This document shows, piece by piece, positions 1 through 7,600 of a stretch of 16,846 nucleotides of DNA. The stretch spans positions 1 through 16,846 of the forward strand of contig CAMOLA010000043.1 of the NCBI GenBank assembly GCA_946618265.1, read 5' to 3'. Both the position numbers and the translations under genes were made by a program. The DNA comes from an uncultured Eggerthellaceae bacterium. Lineage in GTDB: Bacteria; Actinomycetota; Coriobacteriia; Coriobacteriales; Eggerthellaceae. The notes under the pieces were generated by a model. That model did not search any database, had not been told where the DNA came from, and was given only the letters and a program-made list of their open reading frames with translations. Positions within the stretch are counted from its first letter, which is position 1. Every line of letters begins with the position of its first letter.

Positions 1-188
1 GCGCCATGAACGAGATCAAGTTCGGCGAGACCTATGTCAACCGCGAGCACTTCGAGGCCTTCCAGGGCTTCCACCAGGGCGTGCGCGGTTCGGGCATCGG
101 CGGCGAGGATGGCGAGCGCGGCCTCGAGGAGTACCTGGAGACGCACATCAACTACATCGATTACGACCTCACGCGCAACAAGGCGTAA
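1..188 (+). CDS. aldA: Lactaldehyde/glycolaldehyde-type aldehyde dehydrogenase, C-terminal fragment
   Basis: The gene enters from the left edge (reading frame begins at base 3) and only the last 61 codons are present, ending in TAA at 186-188. The peptide carries the typical end of an NAD-dependent aldehyde dehydrogenase: FGETYVNREHFEAFQGFHQG, then SGIGGEDG and GLEEYLETHINY. This closely resembles the C-terminus of E. coli AldA (lactaldehyde dehydrogenase, about 479 residues), so the gene would oxidise L-lactaldehyde to L-lactate or glycolaldehyde to glycolate in the cytoplasm. The catalytic Cys and NAD-binding part lie outside the window, so substrate is inferred from tail similarity and from the lactate permease and lactate oxidation genes directly downstream. 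The ATG at 6 is internal, not the start. The gene is followed by its own terminator, so it is probably not cotranscribed with lldP. Confidence 0.8.
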   Translation, partial: AMNEIKFGETYVNREHFEAFQGFHQGVRGSGIGGEDGERGLEEYLETHINYIDYDLTRNKA

Positions 189-526
189 CCGTTTGATGCG
201 AAAGAACGCGATCGCCTCAAGGGCGATTGCAAACGGGGCGGTGCTTCGAAGCGCCGCCCCTTTCTTGTGCCTTGAATCCCTGTTTCGCCCTTCTAATACG
301 TGAAAGCATCGCCAGCATTAAAAGATGGTAAATAGAGTCATAATTAGCATGAAACTTGTCGGTCAGAAACTATGTGCGCTGAGGGTCACTTTTTCACCGC
401 TCGCGTATGAGAAAGCAGAACACGACATTTACGCTAGTACAATTCTATCGTTATGGTATGAGGCTATCGCGCGTCCGAGAATGCATGGAACAGGCGAGGG
501 CCTCGCGTCTTTGGTGAGGGGTGCTC
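189..526 (+). other. Intergenic region upstream of lldP
   Basis: This 338-base gap holds the terminator at 235-266 and otherwise no convincing gene. It is more AT-rich than the flanking genes from about 290 to 460, as expected for a regulatory region. A weak sigma-70-like pair, TTGAAT (272-277) and TAATAC (294-299) with a 16-nt spacer, is visible. TACAAT at 438-443 is an alternative -10 without a clear -35. No obvious operator palindrome was found. The SD-like GAGGGG at 516-521 sits 5 nt before the lldP ATG. Confidence 0.4.
235..266 (+). terminator. Rho-independent terminator after the aldehyde dehydrogenase
   Basis: The arms GGGGCGGTGCTT (235-246) and AAGCGCCGCCCC (249-260) form a 12-bp stem with one T·G wobble around a very tight loop, followed by TTTCTT at 261-266. 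It lies 47 nt after the stop codon. Confidence 0.85.
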
Positions 527-2206
527 ATGTTTCAGGCTCTACTCGATCCCGTAGCGGGGAATTTGGGCTTATCGGCCCTTGTGGCGTGCATACCGCTCGT
601 CACGTTTTTCATCATGCTTCTCGGCGTCAAGGCCAAAGCCCACATTTCGGCTGTCGTCGCGCTCGTGGTGGCCGTGATCGTCGCCATCATCGGCTTCCAA
701 ATGCCTGCAGGGCTGGCGGTCGTCTCGGCGACCCAGGGTGCTGCATTCGGTGCGTTTCCCATCGTGTTCATCATTTGCATGGCTGTTTGGTTCTACGAGG
801 TCACGGTCGTGTCCGGCCGTTCAGAGGACCTGCGTAAGTTCTTCGACCAGGTAGGCGGCGGCGATATCCGCATCCAGGCCATGATGATCGCGTTCTGCTT
901 CGGCGGTCTGCTCGAGGCGCTTGCCGGATTCGGCGCGCCCATCGCCGTGACGGCAACCATGATCATGGCCCTCGGCGTAAAGCCGAAGCGTGCCGCTCTG
1001 GCCGTGTTGCTGGCCAACACGGCGCCCGTAGCCTATGGAGCTGTCGCCACGCCCATCACGACGGCTGGCGCCATGGTTGCAGGAGGCGATCCCGTGGTCG
1101 CTGCCGAGACGGCAAAGCACGTAGCAGCCATCGTCGGCTACCAGGCGCCGATATTCGCCATGTTCGTCCCGCTCATTCTCGTGATCATTCTCGATGGCAA
1201 GCAGGGTGCCAAGGATTGCTGGCTTCCGTCGCTGGTCGTGGGCATTTCCTTTGCCATCACGCAGTGGTGGTGCTCCAACCATTTTGCCTACGAGCTTACT
1301 GACGTCATCGCATCGCTCGTTGGCATGTGCGCAATCGTCGTCTTCATGCGTTTCTGGAAGCCTAAGGGCGTCGACGGCGTGCGCGAGCGCTTCGGGTTGC
1401 CGCCCATGAGCGAGTCCGAGGATTCGGGCCTCAACGCGAGCCGCACGTTCATGGCGCTCGTTCCGTACCTCATCGTCGTCGTGGTCTTCGGCATTTGCAA
1501 GCTCGGCATTCCGCAGATGCTCTCCCAGACCGACATCAAGATTGCCTGGCCCATCATTTCGGGTGGCGCGATCCTGAGCGCAGCGGGGAAGGACCCGGGC
1601 ACGACGTTCAATCTCAACTTGCTCTCGACGCCCGGCACGATGCTGCTCGTCGCCGGTCTTCTCACCGCGCTCGTCTACACGATCAACACCGAGAACGGTC
1701 GCTATAAGATGACCATGGGCGCGGCCATCAAGGCCATTGGCTCGACGTTCTACAAGATGCGCTTCTCGGCGCTCACCATCGTGCTCGTGCTTTCGCTGGC
1801 CTATGTGATGAACTTCAGCGGTCAGACGATTTCGATTGGCGAGTTCCTTTCCGGCTCCGGTCCCATCTTCCCGGTGATTTCTCCGACGCTCGGGTGGGTC
1901 GGCACGGCTGTGACCGGTTCCGACACGAGTGCAAACGCTCTGTTCGCGGGCCTGCAGTATTCTGCTGCGGCGAGCAACGGCGCGCTTGCCAACGTTACGC
2001 CGGACCTGTTCTTGGCCGCCAACACGATGGGCGGCGTCGTGGGCAAGATGATCAGCCCGCAGTCGCTTGCCATCGCAGCCGTCGCGACTCAGGTGCGCGA
2101 GGCCGACATCATGAAGCAGGTCCTGCCGTGGTCGATCGCGTTCCTCGTAGGCACGTGCATCCTGGTCGGTCTGCAATCGACCGTGCTCGCGTTCATACTG
2201 CCTTAA
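527..2206 (+). CDS. lldP: L-lactate permease (LldP/LctP family)
   Basis: Encodes 559 residues, close to the usual length (E. coli LldP is 551). The protein is almost wholly hydrophobic, with about 12-14 membrane segments. Family motifs are GGLLEALAGFGAPIAVTA near residue 125, LANTAPVAYGAVATPI near 165, TGSDTSANALFAGLQ near 465 and NTMGGVVGKMISPQSLAIA near 500. It would carry L-lactate, and possibly glycolate or D-lactate, with protons across the cytoplasmic membrane. I chose ATG 527 because GAGGGG (516-521) lies 5 nt upstream; the GTG at 521 (two residues longer) would overlap that ribosome site. It lies between the lactaldehyde-type dehydrogenase and lutABC, which supports lactate as substrate. 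Terminators on both sides suggest a single-gene transcript. Confidence 0.95.
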   Translation: MFQALLDPVAGNLGLSALVACIPLVTFFIMLLGVKAKAHISAVVALVVAVIVAIIGFQMPAGLAVVSATQGAAFGAFPIVFIICMAVWFYEVTVVSGRSEDLRKFFDQVGGGDIRIQAMMIAFCFGGLLEALAGFGAPIAVTATMIMALGVKPKRAALAVLLANTAPVAYGAVATPITTAGAMVAGGDPVVAAETAKHVAAIVGYQAPIFAMFVPLILVIILDGKQGAKDCWLPSLVVGISFAITQWWCSNHFAYELTDVIASLVGMCAIVVFMRFWKPKGVDGVRERFGLPPMSESEDSGLNASRTFMALVPYLIVVVVFGICKLGIPQMLSQTDIKIAWPIISGGAILSAAGKDPGTTFNLNLLSTPGTMLLVAGLLTALVYTINTENGRYKMTMGAAIKAIGSTFYKMRFSALTIVLVLSLAYVMNFSGQTISIGEFLSGSGPIFPVISPTLGWVGTAVTGSDTSANALFAGLQYSAAASNGALANVTPDLFLAANTMGGVVGKMISPQSLAIAAVATQVREADIMKQVLPWSIAFLVGTCILVGLQSTVLAFILP

Positions 2207-2218
2207 CGGGATAGTGCG

Positions 2219-2256
2219 AAACGAGTCGGATCTTCGGTCCGGCTCGTTTCTTATGT
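2219..2256 (+). terminator. Terminator after lldP
   Basis: AAACGAGTCGGAT (2219-2231) pairs with GTCCGGCTCGTTT (2237-2249) in a 13-bp stem with two T·G pairs and a CTTCG loop; a T-rich tail (TTCTTATG) follows. It separates lldP from the lut operon. Confidence 0.8.
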
Positions 2257-2282
2257 TTGGTTACGTTTGGAACATCTATAAT
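2257..2282 (+). promoter_or_regulatory. Putative promoter of the lutABC operon
   Basis: A consensus -10 hexamer TATAAT lies at 2277-2282, just after the lldP terminator and 48 nt before the lutA start. No good -35 is seen at 16-18 nt (TGTTTG-like at best; TTGGTT at 2257-2262 is only 14 nt away), which would fit an activator-dependent promoter. A strong SD, AGGAGG (2315-2320), follows in the leader. Confidence 0.5.
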
Positions 2283-2330
2283 GAAGCAAGCTGAAAAAAG
2301 ACGAGGAAATCAATAGGAGGAAGGGGACCG

Positions 2331-3077
2331 ATGAAGATAGCGTTTTTCCCAATGTGCATGGTCGACATGATGTATCCGGAAATCGGCATCGCGGCCGTGA
2401 ACGTGCTCGAACGTCTGGGTTGCGAGCTCGAGATGCCCGACGAGCAAGTATGCTGCGGCCAAGGCCTGATTAATTCGGGCTATACCAAAGAGATGATTCC
2501 TGCCGCCAAGATGATGGTCGACGCCTATGACCGGAGCGATTACGAAACCATCGTCTCCCTTTCCGGTTCTTGCATGAACGCGATCGTGAACGATTACCAG
2601 GTTTTGTTCAAAGACGATCCAGAGTATTTGGAGCGCACGAAACGGCTCAAGGAACGCTTCTACGAATTCACCGATTTCATCGTCAACGTCCTTGGCGTAA
2701 CCGATGTGGGCGCGAGCTTCCATGACACGGTCACGTATCACAAGAGCTGCCATCTGACGCGCATACTCGGCATTAGCGAACCGCCGCTGCAGCTTCTCCG
2801 AGGCGTTGAAGGACTCGAGTACATCGAGATGGAGCATGCGGACCGCTGCTGCGGTTTCGGCGGCACGTTCTCCTTCAAGCAGCCCGTCATCGCCGGCGAG
2901 ATGGTTTACGAGAAGTGCCAGACCATCATCGACACCGGTGCGAACGTGGTGTGCGGTGCCGACACCCCCTGTTTGCTCAACATCAAGGGTGCGCTCGGGC
3001 GCATGCGCTCCGAGGGCAAGCTGGACCGCGATATCCGCGTCATGCACATCGCCGAAATCCTCGATTCGAAGGAGTAG
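2331..3077 (+). CDS. lutA: L-lactate oxidation complex subunit LutA (cysteine-rich CCG-domain Fe-S protein)
   Basis: Encodes 248 residues, the normal size of LutA/YkgE. It has two cysteine-rich CCG domains of the kind found in heterodisulfide reductase HdrB and GlpC. The first has CCG at 41-43 and SC at 80-81. The second has SCH at 139-141, CCGFGG at 173-178 and DTPC at 211-214. With LutB and LutC it forms the cytoplasmic Fe-S complex that oxidises L-lactate to pyruvate, as described in Bacillus subtilis; the CCG domains are thought to bind Fe-S clusters and pass electrons. ATG 2331 is preceded by AGGAGG at 2315-2320. The stop is 3 nt before lutB, so these two genes are cotranscribed. Confidence 0.95.
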   Translation: MKIAFFPMCMVDMMYPEIGIAAVNVLERLGCELEMPDEQVCCGQGLINSGYTKEMIPAAKMMVDAYDRSDYETIVSLSGSCMNAIVNDYQVLFKDDPEYLERTKRLKERFYEFTDFIVNVLGVTDVGASFHDTVTYHKSCHLTRILGISEPPLQLLRGVEGLEYIEMEHADRCCGFGGTFSFKQPVIAGEMVYEKCQTIIDTGANVVCGADTPCLLNIKGALGRMRSEGKLDRDIRVMHIAEILDSKE

Positions 3078-3080
3078 CTC

Positions 3081-4535
3081 ATGAGCATCCTCTACAACAC
3101 CGAGGCAACACTCGCCGAACGCGTGGACGAGTGCCTCGCTGACGACTTCAAGCACAATGCCATCAAGGCAGCTCAAGAGGCTTTCTACGCGAAGCGCGGC
3201 GCGCTCGTCGAGGAGATGGGCGAGGGCTGGCAGCAGCTCCGCATGCATGCGATGGAGGTCCGCAACCACGTGACTGAGAACCTCGACTATTACGTGAAGC
3301 AATTCGCGCAAAACGCCGAGGCCAACGGCTGCATCATGCATTACGCGCCCTCCGGGGACGATGCGCTGTGGGAAGTCCTCGACATCTTCGAGAGCCACGG
3401 TGCGGCCTATGCGGTGAAGTCCAAGAGCATGATGACCGAGGAAGTCGGCCTCAACGAGATCCTCGAGGAGACGGGCATCAAGATCACCGAGACGGACTGC
3501 GCCGAGAATATCCTGCAGACAGCCGAGTCAAAACCGTCGCACATCGTGGTGCCGGCCCTGCACTTCAACCGTACGGCTATCGCCGATATCTATCGCGAGA
3601 AGCGGGGCTATGAAGGCTCCGATGTGCCCGAGGAGATCACCCACTTCTTGCGCAAGATCTTGAGGAACGAGTTCATGGAAGCGGAAGTCGGCATCCGCGG
3701 GTGCAACTTCGCCGTAGCCGAAACCGGTTCGGTGACGTTGGTGACCAACGAGGGCAACGGCCGCATGGTCGACTCATTCCCGAAGGTCCAGATCGTTTTC
3801 GTCGGCATCGACCGCATCGTGCCAGACCTCGAATCGCTCGACACCATGTTGGCGCTCTTGCCGCGGAGCGCGGTTGGCGCAAAGATGACCGCTTATTTCT
3901 CGCTCGACAGCGGCCCTGCTGGTGCGGGTGAAGTCGACGGTCCCGCGGAAGTCCACATCGTGCTCATGGACAACGGCAGGCACGAGCTCGCGAACAGCGA
4001 GTTTTCGGATATGCTCCGCTGCATGCGCTGCGGTGCGTGCCTCAACATCTGCCCGGTGTACCGCCACATCACCGGCCACGGCTACGGCTCCATTTACCCG
4101 GGTCCCATGGGCTTGGTGCTCACCCCCGGCCTCGTGGGCTATGACGATATCGACAATATGGTGTATGCATGCTCGCTTTGCGGTGCGTGCACGGAGCATT
4201 GCCCGGTGAGCATTCCCATCCACGACCTCATTCGCCAGCATCGCATCAACATCGTCGACCAGGGCAAGAACCATAAGATCGAGGTGCCTATCTTCAAGGC
4301 GCTCGGCCTGTTCTGGTCGAACATGCCCATTTATCTCGCGGGAATGAAGATCGGTGCTCCCATCATGGAACTCCTCGCCCACGATGGCGCGCTCGATGCG
4401 AGCAGCACGTGGATACCGGTCGTGAAGGGCTGGACGTCGACACGCGACTTCGACATCCTCTCGAAATCGCGTTTCCGCACCTGGTTCAAGGAGCATAAGG
4501 AAGAAGAGAAGAACGCGAAAGGCGGTGAGCAGTAA
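3081..4535 (+). CDS. lutB: L-lactate oxidation complex iron-sulfur subunit LutB
   Basis: Encodes 484 residues, typical for LutB/YkgF. The N-terminal two thirds is a LUD domain, with KSKSMMTEEVGLNE at 113-126 and AETGSV at 213-218. It is followed by a ferredoxin-like module with two 4Fe-4S motifs: CMRCGACLNICP (Cys 314, 317, 320, 324) and CSLCGACTEHCP (Cys 364, 367, 370, 374). It is expected to be the electron-carrying core of the LutABC lactate dehydrogenase complex in the cytoplasm. The start lies 3 nt after lutA stops, with GGAG inside the lutA tail as ribosome site. The stop codon overlaps the lutC start by one base (TAATG), indicating translational coupling. Confidence 0.96.
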   Translation: MSILYNTEATLAERVDECLADDFKHNAIKAAQEAFYAKRGALVEEMGEGWQQLRMHAMEVRNHVTENLDYYVKQFAQNAEANGCIMHYAPSGDDALWEVLDIFESHGAAYAVKSKSMMTEEVGLNEILEETGIKITETDCAENILQTAESKPSHIVVPALHFNRTAIADIYREKRGYEGSDVPEEITHFLRKILRNEFMEAEVGIRGCNFAVAETGSVTLVTNEGNGRMVDSFPKVQIVFVGIDRIVPDLESLDTMLALLPRSAVGAKMTAYFSLDSGPAGAGEVDGPAEVHIVLMDNGRHELANSEFSDMLRCMRCGACLNICPVYRHITGHGYGSIYPGPMGLVLTPGLVGYDDIDNMVYACSLCGACTEHCPVSIPIHDLIRQHRINIVDQGKNHKIEVPIFKALGLFWSNMPIYLAGMKIGAPIMELLAHDGALDASSTWIPVVKGWTSTRDFDILSKSRFRTWFKEHKEEEKNAKGGEQ

Positions 4536-5245
4536 TGGCGTTGGGAAACAAGACGCTCGACGACCTGTTGGCCCCCATAACAAAACAGCTCGAGCATGAA
4601 AGCATAGCGGAAACCATCGAAATGCCCGAGTGGGAATTCAAGGCCGTGCGCGTGACGGACGGCATGTCGAATGGCGAACTCGTCGACCTGTTCTCCTCGG
4701 AAGCCGAGAAGATTCGCGTGCAGGTCAAGCGCTGCGCCCCCGACCAGCTTGCCGAGGCGATCGCCTCTATCGTGAGCGCCGGCGTTCCAGACTCGGGCGA
4801 GGCGTGCTCGGTCGTGTGTGCCGATGACGAGCGATTCGCTGCAGCCGGCCTGTACGATGCGATCGCAGCTGCCGACCTCGTGACCGATGTTACGGTCTGG
4901 GATCCCGCCAAGGGCGAGGCCAACGTGGACGCCGCTCTCACCGCCACGTACGGCGTTACCTACGCAACTGCCGGCATTGCCGAAACGGGCACGGTCGTCC
5001 AGCCGACGAGTCCGAAATGCGGTCGCGCGATCAGCCTGCTCCCGCTCGTGCACATCGCCGTGGTCGACGCTGCGACCATTCAGCCGACAATGCTCGAGAT
5101 CATGCAGGCCTACGAGGCCGAGGGCGGTAAGCTTCCCTCCCAGGTATGCTTCATCAGCGGCCCGTCGGCAACCGCCGACATCGAGCTCGTCCGCGTCGAA
5201 GGCGTTCATGGCCCGATGTACGTGCATTACATCGTCGTCGAATAG
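4535..5245 (+). CDS. lutC: L-lactate oxidation complex subunit LutC (LUD domain)
   Basis: Encodes 236 residues with a single LUD domain, the size and layout of LutC/YkgG. Recognisable motifs are AIAETGTVV at 147-155 and the family C-terminal signature ISGPSATADIELVRVEGVHG at about 207-226. It is the third subunit of the lactate-to-pyruvate complex; its precise catalytic role within the family is not settled. The ATG shares its A with the last base of the lutB stop, and GGCGGTGAG just upstream may serve as a weak ribosome site, so translation is probably coupled to lutB. A strong terminator follows. Confidence 0.93.
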   Translation: MALGNKTLDDLLAPITKQLEHESIAETIEMPEWEFKAVRVTDGMSNGELVDLFSSEAEKIRVQVKRCAPDQLAEAIASIVSAGVPDSGEACSVVCADDERFAAAGLYDAIAAADLVTDVTVWDPAKGEANVDAALTATYGVTYATAGIAETGTVVQPTSPKCGRAISLLPLVHIAVVDAATIQPTMLEIMQAYEAEGGKLPSQVCFISGPSATADIELVRVEGVHGPMYVHYIVVE

Positions 5246-5275
5246 CGTTTTCCGCAGCTGTCGAGAGAATGAATT

Positions 5276-5313
5276 GAAGGGGCGCCCGCGAAAGGGCGCC
5301 CCTTCGCGGTTTT
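5276..5313 (+). terminator. Terminator of the lutABC operon
   Basis: The perfect 12-bp arms GAAGGGGCGCCC (5276-5287) and GGGCGCCCCTTC (5294-5305) enclose a GCGAAA loop, with a short T run at 5310-5313. It begins 30 nt after the lutC stop. Confidence 0.85.
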
Positions 5314-5321
5314 CGGCGCAG

Positions 5322-5347
5322 AAAAAACGGGACGCCGAAACGTCCCG
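5322..5347 (-). terminator. Terminator of the universal stress protein gene
   Basis: Read on the minus strand, CGGGACG and CGTCCCG form a 7-bp stem (plus-strand arms 5328-5334 and 5341-5347) with a 6-nt loop, followed directly by six T (the A run at 5322-5327). This is a textbook intrinsic terminator for the convergent gene, 26 nt past its stop. Confidence 0.9.
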
Positions 5348-5373
5348 CAGCGCGATTGCGTTGAATGAGGCTC

Positions 5374-5871
5374 TTAATTGATTTCGAGCAAACCGAGCGA
5401 GGCGTATTCGTCGTTGGGGATTTCCTCGATCGCCTCGGGGCGAACGACGAGTACGTCGCATTTGGAATGACGGATCACGTAGGTGGACACGCTGCCCACA
5501 AACGCGTATTTCACGCTGGACAAGCCGCGAACGCCGCAAATGACGAGATCGGGGTTGCATCCTTCGATGAGGTCGTGCACGAGCGTTTCGCCGATTCGGC
5601 CGACTCGCACCTGGATGTCGACGGACGGAACATGCTCGTCCTGCTCGGCACGCGTAAGGAATAGCGCGAGTTCTTTCTTGATGGCTTCCTTGTTGGCTTC
5701 GGCGATTTGGTCGCCGCGTACGCCGCCCGTTTCGAAAAGGGCGGAATCGATGACGTGGCCGAGAACGACTTCGGCGTCGTTGTCGTGAGCGATGGAAAAC
5801 GCGCGGCGGATGACTGCTTCTTGCGTGTCGCCTCCGTCGAGCGCTGCGAAAATCCTGTTATAGCGGGCCAT
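5374..5871 (-). CDS. Universal stress protein (UspA family), ATP-binding type
   Basis: Encodes 165 residues of a single Usp domain. It begins MARYNRIFAALDGG, the first strand and acidic residue of the fold, and contains VIDSALFE after strand two. Near residues 112-126 it has the nucleotide motif G-2x-G-9x-G-S (GVRG, nine residues, GSVS), which marks the ATP-binding MJ0577-like subgroup rather than E. coli UspA. Such proteins are soluble and modulate stress or starvation survival; a specific partner cannot be told from sequence. ATG 5871 has AGAGG upstream (plus 5876-5882). It converges on lutC and is divergent from the dehydrogenase gene, with its own promoter and terminator, so it is monocistronic. 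About 15 residues follow the Usp core as an acidic tail. Confidence 0.9.
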   Translation of the reverse strand: MARYNRIFAALDGGDTQEAVIRRAFSIAHDNDAEVVLGHVIDSALFETGGVRGDQIAEANKEAIKKELALFLTRAEQDEHVPSVDIQVRVGRIGETLVHDLIEGCNPDLVICGVRGLSSVKYAFVGSVSTYVIRHSKCDVLVVRPEAIEEIPNDEYASLGLLEIN

Positions 5872-6184
5872 ATTTACCTCTTTCGATCTTTCCGAACTCG
5901 TATATGGTACCTGTCATTACGGCTTTTGTCTAACCTTTCTCGTAAGCATGCTCTGGTGTTTGGTCAAGTACATGAGCGCGACAACGCCCATTGCCGTGCA
6001 TTTTGCTGGACAGAGGCTTCGCGTCAGGGACGGGTAACAGATTGCGCATTATGTAGGCCATCGCGGACGTTCAAAAACAGGGAGCTTGTAACTTACTTGA
6101 TTGCGCATGCGCCTAATGCGTAAAAGCATCGTGGTTGAAATAGAATACACATGCAAAGGATTAAAGATGCTTAAGGAGTTGATC
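5872..6184. other. Divergent intergenic region between usp and the Ldh2-family gene
   Basis: This 313-base region contains the usp promoter at its left end and no convincing gene. GATTGCGCAT occurs twice in the same orientation (6040-6049 and 6099-6108), and the second copy runs into the palindrome GCGCATGCGC (6103-6112). TAGAAT at 6141-6146 could be the -10 of the rightward gene, but no good -35 is seen. These repeats are candidate operator sites for the dehydrogenase gene; nothing identifies the regulator. Confidence 0.35.
5904..5932 (-). promoter_or_regulatory. Putative sigma-70-type promoter of the usp gene
   Basis: On the minus strand TAGACA (plus 5927-5932) and TACCAT (plus 5904-5909) are separated by exactly 17 nt, with 5/6 and 4/6 matches to consensus. 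The -10 ends 32 nt before the usp start codon. Confidence 0.55.
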
Positions 6185-7315
6185 ATGGGGCAAGCTGTGT
6201 GGACCATCGAGGATCTCGAGCGCTTCTGCGCTGACGTGTTCGAGACGTTCGGATTCGACGAGGACCAAAGCAGGATCATTAGCGACGTCTTGCTGACGGC
6301 CGATTTGTACGGTATCGAGAGCCACGGGATGCAGCGCATGGTGCGCTACCACAAGGGAATCGAAAAGGGACAGATCCACCTCGATGCCGAACCGGAAGTC
6401 GTGTTCGAGTCGCCGGTGAGCGCCGTGATCGACGGGCATTCAGGAATGGGACAGCTTATTGGCGAGTTCGCCATGCGCAAGGCGATCGAGAAAGCCGAGA
6501 CGAGCGGTATCGGCATCGTGAGCGTGCGCGAATCCAACCATTACGGCATCGCCGGCTACTACGCGCAAATGGCTTCGAAACGAGGCTTCATCGGGTTTTC
6601 CTGCACGAATTCCGAAGCCATCATGGTACCGACGTTCAGCAGGCAGGCGATGCTCGGTTCGAACCCCATCGCCATCGCGGTGCCAGCAGACCCGTACCCG
6701 TTCCTGTTCGACGCGTCGACGACGGTCGTGACGCGCGGGAAGCTCGAGATGTACAACAAAGCCGGAAAGCCGCTTCCCGATGGGTGGGCGCTCGACGAGA
6801 ACGGCGCTCCGTGCAACGAGGCGCCGCGCGTGCTGTCCAACATCGTGGGCAAAAACGGCGGCGGGATCATGCCGCTCGGCGGGTCGACCGAGCAGCTTGG
6901 AAGCCATAAGGGTTACGGCTACGGCATGATCGCAGAGTTGTTCAGCTCCATCTTGTCGCTTGGCGTGACGAGCGACATGTGCTGCACGTTCCCGGACAAG
7001 ACCGGTATTTGCCATGGTTTCGCGGCTATCGATCCGGCTATATTCGGCGATGCGGAGCAGATTAAGGCCCACTTCTCCGATTACTTGCGAAAGCTGCGCG
7101 AGAGCGCGATCGCCGAAGGTGCCGACCAGATATACACTCACGGAGAAAAAGAGGTGTTCGCCGAGCGGAAGCGGCGCCAGGAAGGCGTGCCGGTGCTCGA
7201 TGGAACCATGATCGAGCTTCTGGACCTGTGCTCGTATCTCGAGCTCGACCCCTCGAAGTATTTCCCGGGCTACGAGCCTCCCGCCGACTTCGCCGGTTTC
7301 GCTGGCAACTATTAG
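6185..7315 (+). CDS. Malate/L-lactate dehydrogenase family oxidoreductase (Ldh2/YlbC type)
   Basis: Encodes 376 residues of the NAD(P)-dependent Ldh2 family (malate, L-lactate, ureidoglycolate and related 2-hydroxyacid dehydrogenases), which is unrelated in fold to classical LDH/MDH. Visible motifs are ADLYGIESHGMQRM near residue 40, GHSGMGQLIGEFAM near 87, VRESNHYGIAGYYAQMA near 114 (catalytic His region), LGSNPIAIAVPA near 158 and GSHKGYGYGMIAELF near 239. It would interconvert a 2-hydroxyacid and a 2-oxoacid; malate/oxaloacetate and lactate/pyruvate are both possible. ATG 6185 has AAGGAG (6173-6178) at 6 nt. An in-frame ATG at 6167, with AAAGGA at 6 nt, would add six residues and cannot be excluded. 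The lut operon nearby makes a lactate or malate role attractive but unproven. Confidence 0.9.
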   Translation: MGQAVWTIEDLERFCADVFETFGFDEDQSRIISDVLLTADLYGIESHGMQRMVRYHKGIEKGQIHLDAEPEVVFESPVSAVIDGHSGMGQLIGEFAMRKAIEKAETSGIGIVSVRESNHYGIAGYYAQMASKRGFIGFSCTNSEAIMVPTFSRQAMLGSNPIAIAVPADPYPFLFDASTTVVTRGKLEMYNKAGKPLPDGWALDENGAPCNEAPRVLSNIVGKNGGGIMPLGGSTEQLGSHKGYGYGMIAELFSSILSLGVTSDMCCTFPDKTGICHGFAAIDPAIFGDAEQIKAHFSDYLRKLRESAIAEGADQIYTHGEKEVFAERKRRQEGVPVLDGTMIELLDLCSYLELDPSKYFPGYEPPADFAGFAGNY

Positions 7316-7323
7316 ACATCATT

Positions 7324-7356
7324 ACGGACCGAAGGGGACTCTCCCCAACGGTCCGT
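7324..7356 (+). repeat. First hairpin of a tandem pair
   Basis: Outer arms ACGGACCG (7324-7331) and CGGTCCGT (7349-7356) plus inner arms GGGGA (7334-7338) and TCCCC (7342-7346) make one long hairpin, with an A-A/A-A internal loop and a CTC loop. Its core GAAGGGGACTCTCCC (7331-7345) recurs 30 bp later with one change. Confidence 0.7.
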
Positions 7357-7390
7357 GACTGAAGGGGAGTCTCCCTTTCGGTCTGTTTGC
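7357..7390 (+). terminator. Second tandem hairpin, probable terminator of the Ldh2-family gene
   Basis: GACTGAAGGGGA (7357-7368) pairs with TCCCTTTCGGTC (7372-7383) in a 12-bp stem with two wobbles and a 3-nt GTC loop, followed by TGTTTGC. The U tract is weak, but position 41 nt after the stop fits a terminator. Confidence 0.6.
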
Positions 7391-7600
7391 CGGGTTGCGG
7401 CTGTTCGGGGCAAGATGAAGGGCGATTGCCAGAACCCGGATAAGCCAACTGATCGGTATCGATTGAAGCTCTCGGTATATCCAAGAGCCAGTCAACGACG
7501 CCCTGGAATTGGGGAATAGCTGTGCAAAAACGTCACGCTCGCTCGAGAAGTGACTATCATCTATGGTTATGCGTCAAAAAGGGCCGAGAAGGAGGAGAGA

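Noticed and set aside
325..837. Plus-strand frame of 170 codons leading into lldP
   Set aside because: Its second half is lldP in another frame and its first half lies in the AT-rich upstream region, with no recognisable protein features.
821..2176. A 451-codon minus-strand frame across lldP
   Set aside because: Antisense shadow with very high Arg/His/Asp/Glu content, no motif and no ribosome site; lldP on the plus strand is unambiguous.
2310..3398. A 362-codon minus-strand frame over lutA and lutB
   Set aside because: Shadow of two genes with intact Fe-S motifs; it also crosses the lutA-lutB junction.
7390..7439. Riboswitch in the leader of the phosphofructokinase gene
   Set aside because: Only a CCGGGTT/AACCCGG pairing around a 36-nt loop is visible; no conserved core of a known riboswitch class was recognised.
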